DNA of 17,631 bases, taken from Anaerolineales bacterium (GTDB taxonomy: Bacteria; Chloroflexota; Anaerolineae; Anaerolineales; E44-bin32). Below are positions 1 to 6,380 of the stretch, one piece after another. How positions within the stretch are numbered: position 1 is the first letter of the stretch; each line of letters opens with the position of its first letter. The notes under the pieces are model-generated. The model made no database searches and was not told where the DNA came from. It saw only the letters and a list, made by a program, of their open reading frames with translations. A program made the position numbers and the translations under genes. The stretch spans positions 4,274-21,904 of the forward strand of contig WVZH01000313.1 of the NCBI GenBank assembly GCA_011772595.1, given 5' to 3'.

Positions 1-587
1 ATACGCATCAACGTTCCTGATAGCGGCGAAAAACCATCCCGCAAACCGATTTTCGAGGTTATAAGCCCGATCGTTTGACCAGTGGCGGCACCGATTCCAA
101 AGAGAATGCCCTTGAGATATTGTCGATCGTTGCGCCGCTCGGTTCGATTGCCATCCCCCTGCCAGACGACATAGGAGACGCCGATGATGGTCAAAATGAT
201 TCCGAAAACCTGAAATATGCTCAAGTGCTCGGACAGAAATACCCAGGAAAGAAGTCCTGCAAAAATCGGCGCCAGGCTCATCATCAACATCGAAATCCGC
301 GGTCCAACCCAAACGAAGGCCTGGAAGAGGAACGCATCACCCAGAACGAGACCGATCAATCCTGAAAGCGCCAACCAGAACCAGCGGTCTAATCCTGCCT
401 GCAAGGGGATAAACTCGGCATGCACAAACCAATGCATCAGGGAGAGGAAGATGGTGGCGAAGAAGAGGCGCACGCGGTTCGTCACCACAGAGCCGACCCT
501 TCGGCTTGCAAAAGTGAACAAAGTCGAAGTCAGCGACCACGCCAGGGAAGTGGTCAATGCGGCAATTTCACCCATAAATGGATTCAT
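1..587 (-). CDS. EamA/DMT-family transporter, 3' end cut off by the window
   Basis: Probable drug/metabolite-transporter superfamily permease of the inner membrane; the substrate cannot be predicted. From the ATG at 587 the frame stays open to the window edge, giving about 195 residues. They form roughly six hydrophobic helices. The first EamA repeat ends in a typical stretch around residues 83-140: GDAFLFQAF, a proline before the next helix (SLAPIFAGLLSW), then FLSEHLSIFQVFGIILTIIGV. A second repeat begins near residue 160 (KGILFGIGAATGQTIG). A usual ten-helix member is about 290-300 aa, so about a third is missing. The start is preceded by GGAG with a rather long spacer of about 12 nt. The gene lies 56 nt downstream of the small membrane protein at 644-889 and may be transcribed with it. 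Family assignment is confident from the repeat pattern; the role is unknown. Confidence 0.85.
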   Translation of the reverse strand, partial: MNPFMGEIAALTTSLAWSLTSTLFTFASRRVGSVVTNRVRLFFATIFLSLMHWFVHAEFIPLQAGLDRWFWLALSGLIGLVLGDAFLFQAFVWVGPRISMLMMSLAPIFAGLLSWVFLSEHLSIFQVFGIILTIIGVSYVVWQGDGNRTERRNDRQYLKGILFGIGAATGQTIGLITSKIGLRDGFSPLSGTLMR

Positions 588-643
588 GAGACGGTAGGGC
601 TCCAATTGGGAAGGAATTCAGTGTACCTTAGATTCAGGAGGAT

Positions 644-889
644 TTATTGAGGCGATGGAGGATCGGGAAAATCGTCGTCCTGGTCCGAAGGTTTTTCTAG
701 ATACTCTCGAAATACCGTCAATCGATCTTCCATCTCTTCCTCTTCAGGAGAGAGTTCCTGTAACTCACGCAGACGATCCGATGGATCTCCCCAAGTCCTT
801 CGCATCGCATCCGTAAACTCTTCCAGGAGTCCCGAAAACTTTAAGACTAAAAAGATCACAGCTAAGATGACGACCAAATAGGGAAACAT
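644..889 (-). CDS. small single-pass membrane protein with acidic cytoplasmic tail (hypothetical)
   Basis: An 81-residue protein that I do not recognise. Residues 1-20 (MFPYLVVILAVIFLVLKFSG) form one hydrophobic helix. The rest is polar and strongly acidic, with an EEEEMEDR run around residues 50-57 and a DQDDD cluster near residue 70, ending in a proline-rich tail. This suggests an N-terminal membrane anchor with a soluble tail. A GTGGAG Shine-Dalgarno lies about 9 nt before the ATG, which supports a real gene. It sits 74 nt after the HAD phosphatase and upstream of the DMT transporter on the same strand, so the three may be one transcript. No catalytic motif is visible. Confidence 0.65.
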   Translation of the reverse strand: MFPYLVVILAVIFLVLKFSGLLEEFTDAMRRTWGDPSDRLRELQELSPEEEEMEDRLTVFREYLEKPSDQDDDFPDPPSPQ

Positions 890-963
890 GTTTATATCTC
901 CACACCAAACTCAATGAACGCTATGGCATTCTCAATACTGTTTCCTTTTACAAGCAACAAAAC

Positions 964-1728
964 TCAAACTTCGATATCGGCCACCGAGTCCAAGACACAA
1001 CCTGGCTGATATGGGTAACGAGTCACTTCCTCGCGCGCAGTTACACCGGTTAATACAAGGATGGTCTCCAAGCCGCTCTCAATCCCGGAAACGATGTCGG
1101 TTTCCATGCGGTCGCCGACCATGACCGTATTCTCTGAATGCAATCCGAGGAAATTGAGCGCCATGCGCATCATCAATGGGTTGGGTTTTCCAACAAAGAA
1201 TGGGCTAACACCTGTCGCTCGCTCGATTAGCGCTGCCATTGCACCACATGCCGGGACGATGCCTCCTTCTGAAACACCCGCGGGATCGGGATTGGTGGCG
1301 ATGAAGCGCGAGCCACCCGCAATGAGGCGGATGGCTTTAGTCACCAATTCCACGTTATACGCGAATGTTTCCCCCAAAATGACGTAATCAGGCTTGATGT
1401 CAGTGATCACGTAGCCTGCGTCATGCAGCGCAGTCGTCAGACCGCTCTCCCCAATTACGAAGGCACTTCCGTTCGGATTCTGCGACTCCAGGAATTGGGC
1501 GGTGGCCATTGCCGAGGTGAAGATTCGTTCAACAGGGATGTCGAGACCTATGGTATGCAACCGGTGGGCGAGGTCGCGAGGGGTGTAAAGTGGGTTGTTG
1601 GTCAGCACCAGATATTCAGCACCCTTTTCTTTGATGCGCTCAATAAACTGGTCTGCACCAGCGATCAGGGTACGTCCGCTGACCAGGACACCATCCATGT
1701 CGATCAGGTAATTCTTTATCACTTCCAT
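964..1728 (-). CDS. HAD-IIA (NagD-like) sugar or nucleotide phosphatase
   Basis: A 254-aa member of HAD subfamily IIA, the NagD/AraL/4-nitrophenylphosphatase group, which are soluble Mg-dependent phosphatases of small phosphorylated metabolites. Motif I is D10-M-D12-G-V, with the nucleophile at D10 and the general acid at D12. Motif II is T43-N-N. The substrate-specificity cap lies between about residues 70 and 175. The motif III lysine is K181 in GKPNP, and motif IV is G205-D206-R-M-E-T-D211. The length is normal for the family and every catalytic residue is present. Physiological substrates in this family are often 'metabolite repair' targets such as phosphoglycolate-like or sugar phosphates; nothing nearby identifies the one used here. 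The start has AAAAGG as Shine-Dalgarno, which falls in a predicted hairpin loop (1730-1747). It is the first gene of a possible three-gene minus-strand unit. Confidence 0.92.
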   Translation of the reverse strand: MEVIKNYLIDMDGVLVSGRTLIAGADQFIERIKEKGAEYLVLTNNPLYTPRDLAHRLHTIGLDIPVERIFTSAMATAQFLESQNPNGSAFVIGESGLTTALHDAGYVITDIKPDYVILGETFAYNVELVTKAIRLIAGGSRFIATNPDPAGVSEGGIVPACGAMAALIERATGVSPFFVGKPNPLMMRMALNFLGLHSENTVMVGDRMETDIVSGIESGLETILVLTGVTAREEVTRYPYQPGCVLDSVADIEV

Positions 1729-1729
1729 C

Positions 1730-1747
1730 CTGGTACCTTTTTACCAG
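1730..1747 (-). promoter_or_regulatory. hairpin presenting the Shine-Dalgarno of the HAD phosphatase in its loop
   Basis: On the minus strand CTGGTA-AAAAGG-TACCAG ends two bases before the ATG at 1728. The six-base loop is the only purine-rich ribosome binding site for this gene. The perfect 6-bp stem is seen directly; a regulatory role is inference. It may simply be chance. Confidence 0.35.
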
Positions 1748-2154
1748 ATAGGGGAAAAATTCGCGCGTCGGCTTCCTCAGACACAATTCGGTACAAACTC
1801 CCGCGCAATAGTAACCCTATGTACTAACCTTCTCTCATTTTACTTCACCCTGATCGGAATGGATAACCCGTTGCCCGCTTCACTCGCCGGCCAAGAGATC
1901 AGAACGACTGCAACGCTAAGACCAGGCGAGGGTTGCAAACCACGAATGATGAATATGAAGGACTCCTGGAAATGGACAACAAAACACGCAATCGCCCGTT
2001 GCTCCTCAGCAGGACACACCGTACTAAAACTCTATGGCGTGAAAATAGCGATATCCATATACTTTTTCGTATGCTTCGCGTTCCACGTATCTGAACGTAA
2101 CCTGTGGAAAGCGACGACTCGTCTGACGGATTGATAACGGAAGGAGCGAAGAAC
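1748..2154. other. intergenic region between divergent genes, no convincing gene
   Basis: About 400 bp separate the minus-strand phosphatase from the plus-strand zinc-ribbon membrane protein, so promoters for both must lie here. A TATACT hexamer at 2058-2063 is a possible plus-strand -10 box without a good -35. Open frames of 85-91 codons on both strands (1859-2134 plus, 1899-2156 minus) show no ribosome binding site, no recognisable family and no coding-like composition, so I leave them unannotated. No RNA gene or repeat was recognised. Confidence 0.5.
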
Positions 2155-2739
2155 ATGGCAGCATGTGCCGTATGCGGTACGACCTTGATGGAAGGTCAAG
2201 CCATTCTCGTCCGCGGGAAACAAAAGAAGGATCCCCCCATCGCCCTATGTCCCAATTGTGCGGCCGATGCCGAGCGCGAGATGCTGGCAGAGTCGATGGA
2301 AGTGAATGTTCCAGGTGCTGTCTTGGGAGGCTTTCTCGCTGCCGCGCTTTCGGCAATCGTGTGGTATGCGGTTGTGGTCCTAACCAACTACCAACTTGGT
2401 ATTCTGGCCATCGCGGTTGGATGGCTCGTTGGGCAGGGTGTTATGTTTGGCGCCGGTCGTAAACGCGGTCCTATCCTCCAAGTCACGAGTGTCGTGATCA
2501 CGCTAATCGCTATGGCGGTGAGTGAGTATCTGATTGTGCGACATGTAGTAAACCAGATTCTTCTTGAGGAAGGTTTGATCCTTACCGATCTGCCCATCTT
2601 CCTACCTATTGGAGATGCGCTAACCTTGATCATGGAGAGTGTGAAAAGCGATCCGCTCACGCTGCTCTTTTGGGGTATCGCCCTATTTGAAGCTTTTATC
2701 ATCCCCGGGAAGCGTCAATTGAGAAAAGTGTCTGCTTGA
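2155..2739 (+). CDS. zinc-ribbon protein with four transmembrane segments (hypothetical)
   Basis: A 194-aa protein of unknown function. The N-terminus carries a treble-clef or ribbon-like pair of cysteine knuckles, C4-A-V-C7 and C32-P-N-C35, which should bind one zinc on the cytoplasmic side. Four hydrophobic stretches follow at roughly residues 54-78, 81-98, 108-128 and 170-187, with a basic C-terminus (GKRQLRKVSA). I chose the ATG at 2155 because AAGGAG lies 9 nt upstream and the cysteine motif begins immediately after; the frame is open further upstream but has no such signal. It resembles the 'zinc ribbon plus membrane domain' proteins common in Chloroflexota and Firmicutes, none of which I can tie to a function. 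It appears monocistronic, since a terminator-like hairpin follows. Confidence 0.8.
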   Translation: MAACAVCGTTLMEGQAILVRGKQKKDPPIALCPNCAADAEREMLAESMEVNVPGAVLGGFLAAALSAIVWYAVVVLTNYQLGILAIAVGWLVGQGVMFGAGRKRGPILQVTSVVITLIAMAVSEYLIVRHVVNQILLEEGLILTDLPIFLPIGDALTLIMESVKSDPLTLLFWGIALFEAFIIPGKRQLRKVSA

Positions 2740-2836
2740 AAAGCCTGAATTCCAGTGCTCCAATCTTGGACTCGAGGAGCATTCAGGATCCCTCAGAGAG
2801 CCTGCTCATCCACAAAGTCCTCTCCACGAATGATAA

Positions 2837-2870
2837 TGAGCCCGGTGGATCTTCACCGGGCTTTGGGAGT
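2837..2870 (+). terminator. intrinsic terminator-like hairpin, possibly bidirectional
   Basis: AGCCCGGTG (2839-2847) pairs perfectly with CACCGGGCT (2854-2862) around the six-base loop GATCTT. It is followed by TTGGGAGTCTT on plus and by CATTATCATT on minus. It lies between the plus-strand zinc-ribbon gene and the end of the minus-strand dehydrogenase, so it could serve both. The T-tract is poor, so efficiency is uncertain. Confidence 0.6.
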
Positions 2871-2919
2871 CTTGAAAAAAGCTGTCATGGCAGGAGACAA
2901 CTTATATGGAACGAAGACA

Positions 2920-2932
2920 TTGGCAAAGCCAA
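2920..2932 (-). terminator. short hairpin just past the dehydrogenase stop codon
   Basis: TTGGC and GCCAA pair around a three-base loop, 6 nt after the dehydrogenase stop on the minus strand. Only five base pairs and no clean T run follow, so it is a weak candidate for termination or a 3'-end stabiliser. Confidence 0.3.
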
Positions 2933-2937
2933 GACTT

Positions 2938-3918
2938 TCAATAGCCCCGCAGCAGGTCCACCCGATTGGGCATCTCTTTCCCCTCCACCAGTCGATTGAG
3001 GAGATCTGCCAAATGGTGCATGCGGAGTAATTTTGTCTCCTGTGAGCCGCCCGCTCGATGAGGGCTCATTACCACATTATCTAATTCATGAAACGGATAT
3101 TTCGACGGGTGGGAGTGGCTTCTGTCGCCTTCGTCCTCAGGATACTGATACCAAACGTCCAATCCTGCCGCATACAGCCTACCTTCCCTAAGCGCATCGT
3201 ACAGTGCCTTCTCGTCCACGACAGGACCGCGAGCCACATTAATCAGGATCGCGCCCTCCGGAAGCAATTCCAACGCTCGAGCATTGATGAGGCCTTTGGT
3301 CTCCTGTGTCAGCGGCAGACAGATGATCAAGACGTTCGCGAGCGGAAGGATTGTCGCGAGTGCACTAACCGGCTGGATTTCTATATCTTGTGAAATCGCC
3401 TCAGATGGAGAACTCCTTCGTACAGCCAAGACACGCATCCCTAGACCTTGGCAGATGCGGGAGACCTTCTGTCCGATAGCACCATAACCCAAAATCAAAG
3501 CGGTCTTACCTTCGAGAAGCACGGAGGGATTGGGGTGATATCGGGGTCTCCAATCGTGGCTGCGCATTGCCCTGTCCATCGGGATGAGGAATTTTGCAGC
3601 CGCCAACAACAGCGCCGCTGCCATTTCGGCCGTTGGCGTTGCGTTGTGATGAAGATTATGGATGGCAAGATTTGGAAAATCTTGGAGCACTTGTTGCGTC
3701 TCTTCAGGCAGCCCGGCAAATGGAACCACGAGCGCTCTCAGATTCTGACAGGCTTCCAACAGATCTCGATCTGGTCGGCCTGCGATGAGCACCTCAACCC
3801 TCTCCGGGTTTGCAGGCACGGAACCAAAGGTGAGGTGGAGCTCTGGATGAAGGTGAGCTATAAGATATGCAAGGACTTCGTCTTCCGGTTCACGAATTAG
3901 ATGAACGTTGAGGGTCAT
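2938..3918 (-). CDS. D-isomer-specific 2-hydroxyacid dehydrogenase family protein
   Basis: A 326-aa NAD-dependent oxidoreductase-like protein of the phosphoglycerate/glycerate dehydrogenase superfamily, soluble. The Rossmann domain starts around residue 137 with G144-Y-G-A-I-G149. The catalytic Arg is R230 (NVARGPVVDE) and the catalytic His is H287 (MSPHRAGG). The usual catalytic Glu, 29 residues after the Arg in D-lactate dehydrogenase, aligns by spacing with Y259 in DVWYQYPEDE. The nearest acidic residues are E261 and D262. So either the acid has shifted or the protein belongs to a divergent or non-catalytic branch. I place the start at the ATG at 3918, which overlaps the upstream glycosyltransferase stop as TGATG; the frame extends 22 codons further upstream but only inside that gene. 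Translational coupling to the GT4 implies co-expression, perhaps in glycoside or compatible-solute metabolism. The substrate cannot be told. Confidence 0.88.
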   Translation of the reverse strand: MTLNVHLIREPEDEVLAYLIAHLHPELHLTFGSVPANPERVEVLIAGRPDRDLLEACQNLRALVVPFAGLPEETQQVLQDFPNLAIHNLHHNATPTAEMAAALLLAAAKFLIPMDRAMRSHDWRPRYHPNPSVLLEGKTALILGYGAIGQKVSRICQGLGMRVLAVRRSSPSEAISQDIEIQPVSALATILPLANVLIICLPLTQETKGLINARALELLPEGAILINVARGPVVDEKALYDALREGRLYAAGLDVWYQYPEDEGDRSHSHPSKYPFHELDNVVMSPHRAGGSQETKLLRMHHLADLLNRLVEGKEMPNRVDLLRGY

Positions 3919-5168
3919 CAGGCGAGCTTCTGATCCAGTAAGGAGGCATACAGATCGAGGATTTGGTCTACCACGACAGGCCAAGCGTAAGCTTTCGCGT
4001 ATTCGGCAGCCTGATAGCCTAGAACCGCTCGAAGCTCATCGTCGAGCAGGAGAAGCTGCAATTTCTCAGCCAACGCTACCGGGTCAACAGCAGGAACGTG
4101 AAAACCTGTTTCACCATCCCTGACCAAATAGACCAGCCCACCTGTCTCTGAGGCCACAACGGGTGTTCCACACGCCATGGCCTCCAACGCTACGAGACCA
4201 AAAGATTCGTAATGCGACGGCAGGACAACCACCTCAGCGGCAGAGTAGTAATACTGCAGTGTATCCTGATCTCGCTTGCCCAAGAAGAGGACGAGATCAT
4301 CCAACCCGAGGGTTTCGCTCAATGTCTGCAGTCGCTCCATCTCGGCGGTCATCGCCTCCTGGCTCACATCCGGATCCCCTCCGATCACCGCCAGGCAAAA
4401 CGGATTTGCGCGAAACTCCTCTTTCTTTCGCAAGATCGCAACAGCTTCGATCAACGTATCGATACCCTTGAGTGGTTCAATCCTTCCCACGAACATCAGC
4501 AGACGATCTTCACAAGGGACACCGATAAACTCTCTCGCTTCCTCTTGATCGATCGGGTAGAAACGGCTGGTGTCGACACCCGGTGGAATGACAACCACAT
4601 TGGCAGTCTGTTCCTGATACAGCCATTGAATTTGAGCCAACTCGGCACGTGTGGCTACGACAACCCTGTCCGCTTCGCGCAACAATCGTTGTTCAGATTC
4701 GAGACGCTGATCGGATGAAGCTTCCTCGGGTGTGCGCGCGACCCGATTCTTCATCACGGCCAACGTGTGAAACATCTGTATGAGAGGGATATTCCAGGTT
4801 TCTCGCAGACTGAGCGCTGCCAGACCCGACAGCCAGTAATGACTATGCAGCAAATGGTAATGCTCGCCTTTGACCTTGGCGAAGCTTTTAATACCATCCA
4901 CAAATTCCTGCAGGTACCTCAAATGAACGTTCTTCTCAATATGAGTCTCCGGACCGGCCGGAATATGTACGACGCGATTCCCGTAACCCAATTCGTGTAG
5001 AACGTGAGGTACGTGCTCGTCTTGAGAACGCGTGAAGACATCAACGCCAATGCCGCGACGTCCCAGCTCGCGTGATAGATCACGGACATAGACGTTCATA
5101 CCGCCGGTGTCCTTGCCCCCTAGCGTCGCTAGGGGGCAAGTATGAAATGACAGCATTGCCACACGCAT
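3918..5168 (-). CDS. GT4 glycosyltransferase, MshA/sucrose-phosphate-synthase-like
   Basis: A 416-aa retaining glycosyltransferase of family GT4, GT-B fold, using a nucleotide-sugar donor. The N-terminal acceptor domain begins MRVAMLSFHTCPLA and has the G22-G23-MNVYVRDLSREL loop typical of MshA and sucrose-phosphate synthases. The C-terminal donor domain carries R229 and K234 in FVGRIEPLKG, and the E-x7-E motif E321-SFGLVAL-E329 followed by GTPVVASETGG. MshA (mycothiol), SPS and related enzymes are alternatives; no mycothiol partner is nearby, so the acceptor is open. The start is fixed by alignment of this conserved N-terminus. There is no Shine-Dalgarno, and a promoter -10 box ends six bases before the ATG, so the mRNA is probably leaderless. 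A perfect palindrome occupies codons about 10-19. The stop overlaps the start of the dehydrogenase. Confidence 0.92.
   Translation of the reverse strand: MRVAMLSFHTCPLATLGGKDTGGMNVYVRDLSRELGRRGIGVDVFTRSQDEHVPHVLHELGYGNRVVHIPAGPETHIEKNVHLRYLQEFVDGIKSFAKVKGEHYHLLHSHYWLSGLAALSLRETWNIPLIQMFHTLAVMKNRVARTPEEASSDQRLESEQRLLREADRVVVATRAELAQIQWLYQEQTANVVVIPPGVDTSRFYPIDQEEAREFIGVPCEDRLLMFVGRIEPLKGIDTLIEAVAILRKKEEFRANPFCLAVIGGDPDVSQEAMTAEMERLQTLSETLGLDDLVLFLGKRDQDTLQYYYSAAEVVVLPSHYESFGLVALEAMACGTPVVASETGGLVYLVRDGETGFHVPAVDPVALAEKLQLLLLDDELRAVLGYQAAEYAKAYAWPVVVDQILDLYASLLDQKLA
5112..5140 (-). repeat. perfect 29-nt palindrome inside the glycosyltransferase 5' coding region
   Basis: CTTGCCCCCTAGC is followed by GAC and then its exact reverse complement GCTAGGGGGCAAG (minus strand). 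As RNA it gives a 13-bp, GC-rich stem with a triloop, starting 29 nt into the message. It encodes part of CPLATLGGKD. The protein alignment there looks normal for the family, so it is not an insertion; it depends on codon choice. A role in translation or transcript stability is inferred only. Confidence 0.7.
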
Positions 5169-5174
5169 AGGGGC

Positions 5175-5203
5175 ATTATCACCTACAGCGTACTTCTTGC
5201 CAA
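5175..5203 (-). promoter_or_regulatory. sigma70-type promoter of the glycosyltransferase, leaderless start
   Basis: On the minus strand TTGGCA (5203-5198), a 17-bp spacer, then GATAAT (5180-5175): five of six matches in each box. Six bases separate the -10 box from the ATG at 5168, so the expected transcription start is the A of the start codon. The -35 box occupies nearly the same bases as that of the divergent tRNA promoter. Confidence 0.7.
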
Positions 5204-5226
5204 GTATCCTGGCGCGTTGGTATAAT
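5197..5226 (+). promoter_or_regulatory. tRNA-Thr promoter
   Basis: TTGCCA (5197-5202), an 18-bp spacer and a perfect TATAAT (5221-5226) preceded by TGG, i.e. an extended -10. The predicted start is around 5233, a few bases before the mature tRNA 5' end at 5237. The -35 overlaps the glycosyltransferase -35 on the other strand by five bases. Confidence 0.75.
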
Positions 5227-5236
5227 CCACTCCGTC

Positions 5237-5312
5237 GCCAGCGTAGCTCAGCCGGCAGAGCAATCGCTTCGTAAGCGATGGGTCGGGGGTTCGAGTCCCC
5301 CCGCTGGCTCCA
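5237..5312 (+). tRNA. trnT: tRNA-Thr (anticodon CGT), CCA encoded
   Basis: A complete cloverleaf. The acceptor stem is GCCAGCG with CGCTGGC and the D arm is GCTC...GAGC. The anticodon stem ATCGC/GCGAT carries loop TTCGTAA, so the anticodon is CGT, reading ACG threonine codons. A five-base variable loop is followed by the T arm GGGGG-TTCGAGT-CCCCC. Discriminator T is followed by a genomically encoded CCA (5310-5312). First base pairs G1-C72 and C2-G71 are consistent with threonine identity. It stands alone, driven by the promoter at 5197-5226. A 7-bp hairpin lies 21 nt after the CCA. Confidence 0.97.
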
Positions 5313-5333
5313 TCTTGACCATGCTTGTCTGCC

Positions 5334-5355
5334 GGGAGGTGTGTCATAACCTCCC
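5334..5355 (+). terminator. hairpin downstream of the tRNA, candidate terminator
   Basis: GGGAGGT (5334-5340) pairs perfectly with ACCTCCC (5349-5355) around an eight-base loop, 21 nt after the tRNA CCA end. No immediate T run follows (TGAATCGTCTCTCC), with a TTTTT some 25 nt further on. It probably ends or protects the tRNA primary transcript. Confidence 0.5.
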
Positions 5356-5800
5356 TGAATCGTCTCTCCTCAAGTCGATTTTTGTTCGTCCCAACCCACC
5401 CGCCCAGCGTATTCTGAGGACCCAGACAGCGTTCTTCTTGCCACGCAGCATCCTAATCGCCCCCAGGCGCTCAGGAGAAGCCCAGAGAGCGCCGAATCCC
5501 CTTTTTATAGGGTACGTTATAGGTAATTCCCACAAGAAGCGTACAAGTGTTCTGTGTATCTCAATGCTCGCACTTGACCAATTATGTAAAGTCTATTCCG
5601 AAAAGTGTGTTGAAATCTGCAGCCATAGCAATGAGCTTGTCGAAAGAAGGTGTTAGATGAAGTTGCTCCTTATCGATTGGGCATCTCTGGACGATTGGTG
5701 ATGCTCATAGACATGACGCAGGCGCGCTGACATGGTTTCCAAGATCGCAAAATTTGGTCCTGCTCTCGCTATGCGGATGGGAGGAAGGGAAAGCAAATGA
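5356..5800. other. unassigned region between the tRNA and the dodecin promoter
   Basis: About 445 bp with no gene I can support. Short open frames exist on both strands (5315-5656 plus, 5344-5535 minus, 5653-5865 minus). They lack ribosome binding sites, show no domain, and have compositions that look like read-through of non-coding DNA. I found no copy of the tRNA 3' end that would mark an integrated element. It may be decayed sequence or hold a small RNA that cannot be recognised by eye. Confidence 0.4.
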
Positions 5801-5829
5801 TTGAACTGGGGATAAAAACTTGCTACGAT
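5801..5829 (+). promoter_or_regulatory. sigma70-type promoter of the dodecin gene
   Basis: TTGAAC (5801-5806), a 17-bp spacer and TACGAT (5824-5829), with the start expected near 5836. That leaves a leader of about 47 nt ending in a strong Shine-Dalgarno. The spacing is optimal; the boxes match consensus in four to five of six positions each. Confidence 0.65.
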
Positions 5830-5882
5830 AAGCGCTGAACCCATTCCTTTAAGATCATCAATCATAACGGGAGGAGGAAATC

Positions 5883-6098
5883 ATGACCGACAGTGTTTAT
5901 AAGGTGATCGAGCTTGTAGGTACCAGCACCGAGTCGTGGGAGAAGGCCGCAGAATCCACAATCAACATGGCCGCAAAAACTCTGCGTGACCTCCGCATCG
6001 CCGAAATCGTTGAACTGGACATGCAAATCGATGACGGCAAAGTCGTAGCTTATCGCGCCAAGGTCAAGCTCTCCTTCAAGTTCCAGGGGGACGATTAG
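5883..6098 (+). CDS. dodecin, small flavin-binding protein
   Basis: A 71-residue dodecin. Members of this family form hollow dodecamers that bind FMN, riboflavin or lumichrome and buffer flavins in the cytoplasm; some bacterial forms also bind CoA. The family signature covers the whole chain: KVIELVGTSTESWEKAAE near residues 7-24, ASKTL-like MAAKTLRDLRIAEIVELDM at about 29-47, then the edge strands DGKVVAYRAKVKLSFKF at 51-67. Trp19 is the expected flavin-stacking residue (W36-type in archaeal and W38-type in bacterial dodecins cannot be distinguished by numbering here). GGGAGGAGG lies directly upstream at correct distance, giving strong translation. It has its own promoter and is followed by a hairpin, so it is probably monocistronic. 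Length and motif agree fully with the family. Confidence 0.95.
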   Translation: MTDSVYKVIELVGTSTESWEKAAESTINMAAKTLRDLRIAEIVELDMQIDDGKVVAYRAKVKLSFKFQGDD

Positions 6099-6110
6099 CT
6101 TGCAAGTCAT

Positions 6111-6137
6111 GGGGCTGTCTGGATCGAGTACAGCCCC
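6111..6137 (+). terminator. hairpin after dodecin, candidate terminator
   Basis: GGGGCTGT (6111-6118) pairs perfectly with ACAGCCCC (6130-6137) around an 11-base loop, 13 nt after the dodecin stop. It is followed by GTTCCATTCTT, a weak U-rich tract. Confidence 0.6.
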
Positions 6138-6181
6138 GTTCCATTCTTGGGGACACAAGCTCGTTCGAAAATGGAATCCAT

Positions 6182-6380
6182 TTGATAACTTGCCTTTCGT
6201 TATAATTAAATGTGTACGTGCAATAGGAAGGGTCACCAATCCAGAGGCCGCGGATCCGTTGAGCGCGCATGAACGCTGGAGCTTTGGGAGCTGCTGCCAC
6301 CCAAGCCTTCTCGGCTCAGACATTGCGGTGTATTCGCCATCCCCATGGGGAGGCGAGCTTCCAATCTGAGAACATGCGCG
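6182..6380 (+). other. non-coding stretch between dodecin and uridine kinase, with a TATAAT box
   Basis: A perfect TATAAT at 6201-6206 is preceded by TTGATA at a 13-bp spacing, which is shorter than usual. The following 170 nt up to the udk promoter are GC-rich with several short complementary segments (for example AGCC/GGCT near 6302-6314 and the palindrome CCCCATGGGG at 6341-6350). It could be an untranslated leader or a small RNA. I could not match it to 6S RNA, SRP RNA, RNase P or a known riboswitch. Confidence 0.3.

Noticed and set aside
1859..2134. 91-codon plus frame in the HAD/zinc-ribbon intergenic region, with one hydrophobic patch
   Set aside because: No Shine-Dalgarno, no family resemblance, and it runs up to the promoter region of the next gene.
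3918..5168. Naming the GT4 mshA or a sucrose-phosphate synthase
   Set aside because: The N-terminal motif fits both, but no mycothiol or sucrose-phosphate phosphatase partner is present; the NagD-type HAD is in another transcription unit.
5315..5656. 113-codon plus frame downstream of the tRNA
   Set aside because: No ribosome binding site, composition unlike the real proteins here, and a competing open frame on the other strand.
5237..5800. tRNA-associated integrative element
   Set aside because: No integrase, no duplicated tRNA 3' end and no change of coding character on the far side.
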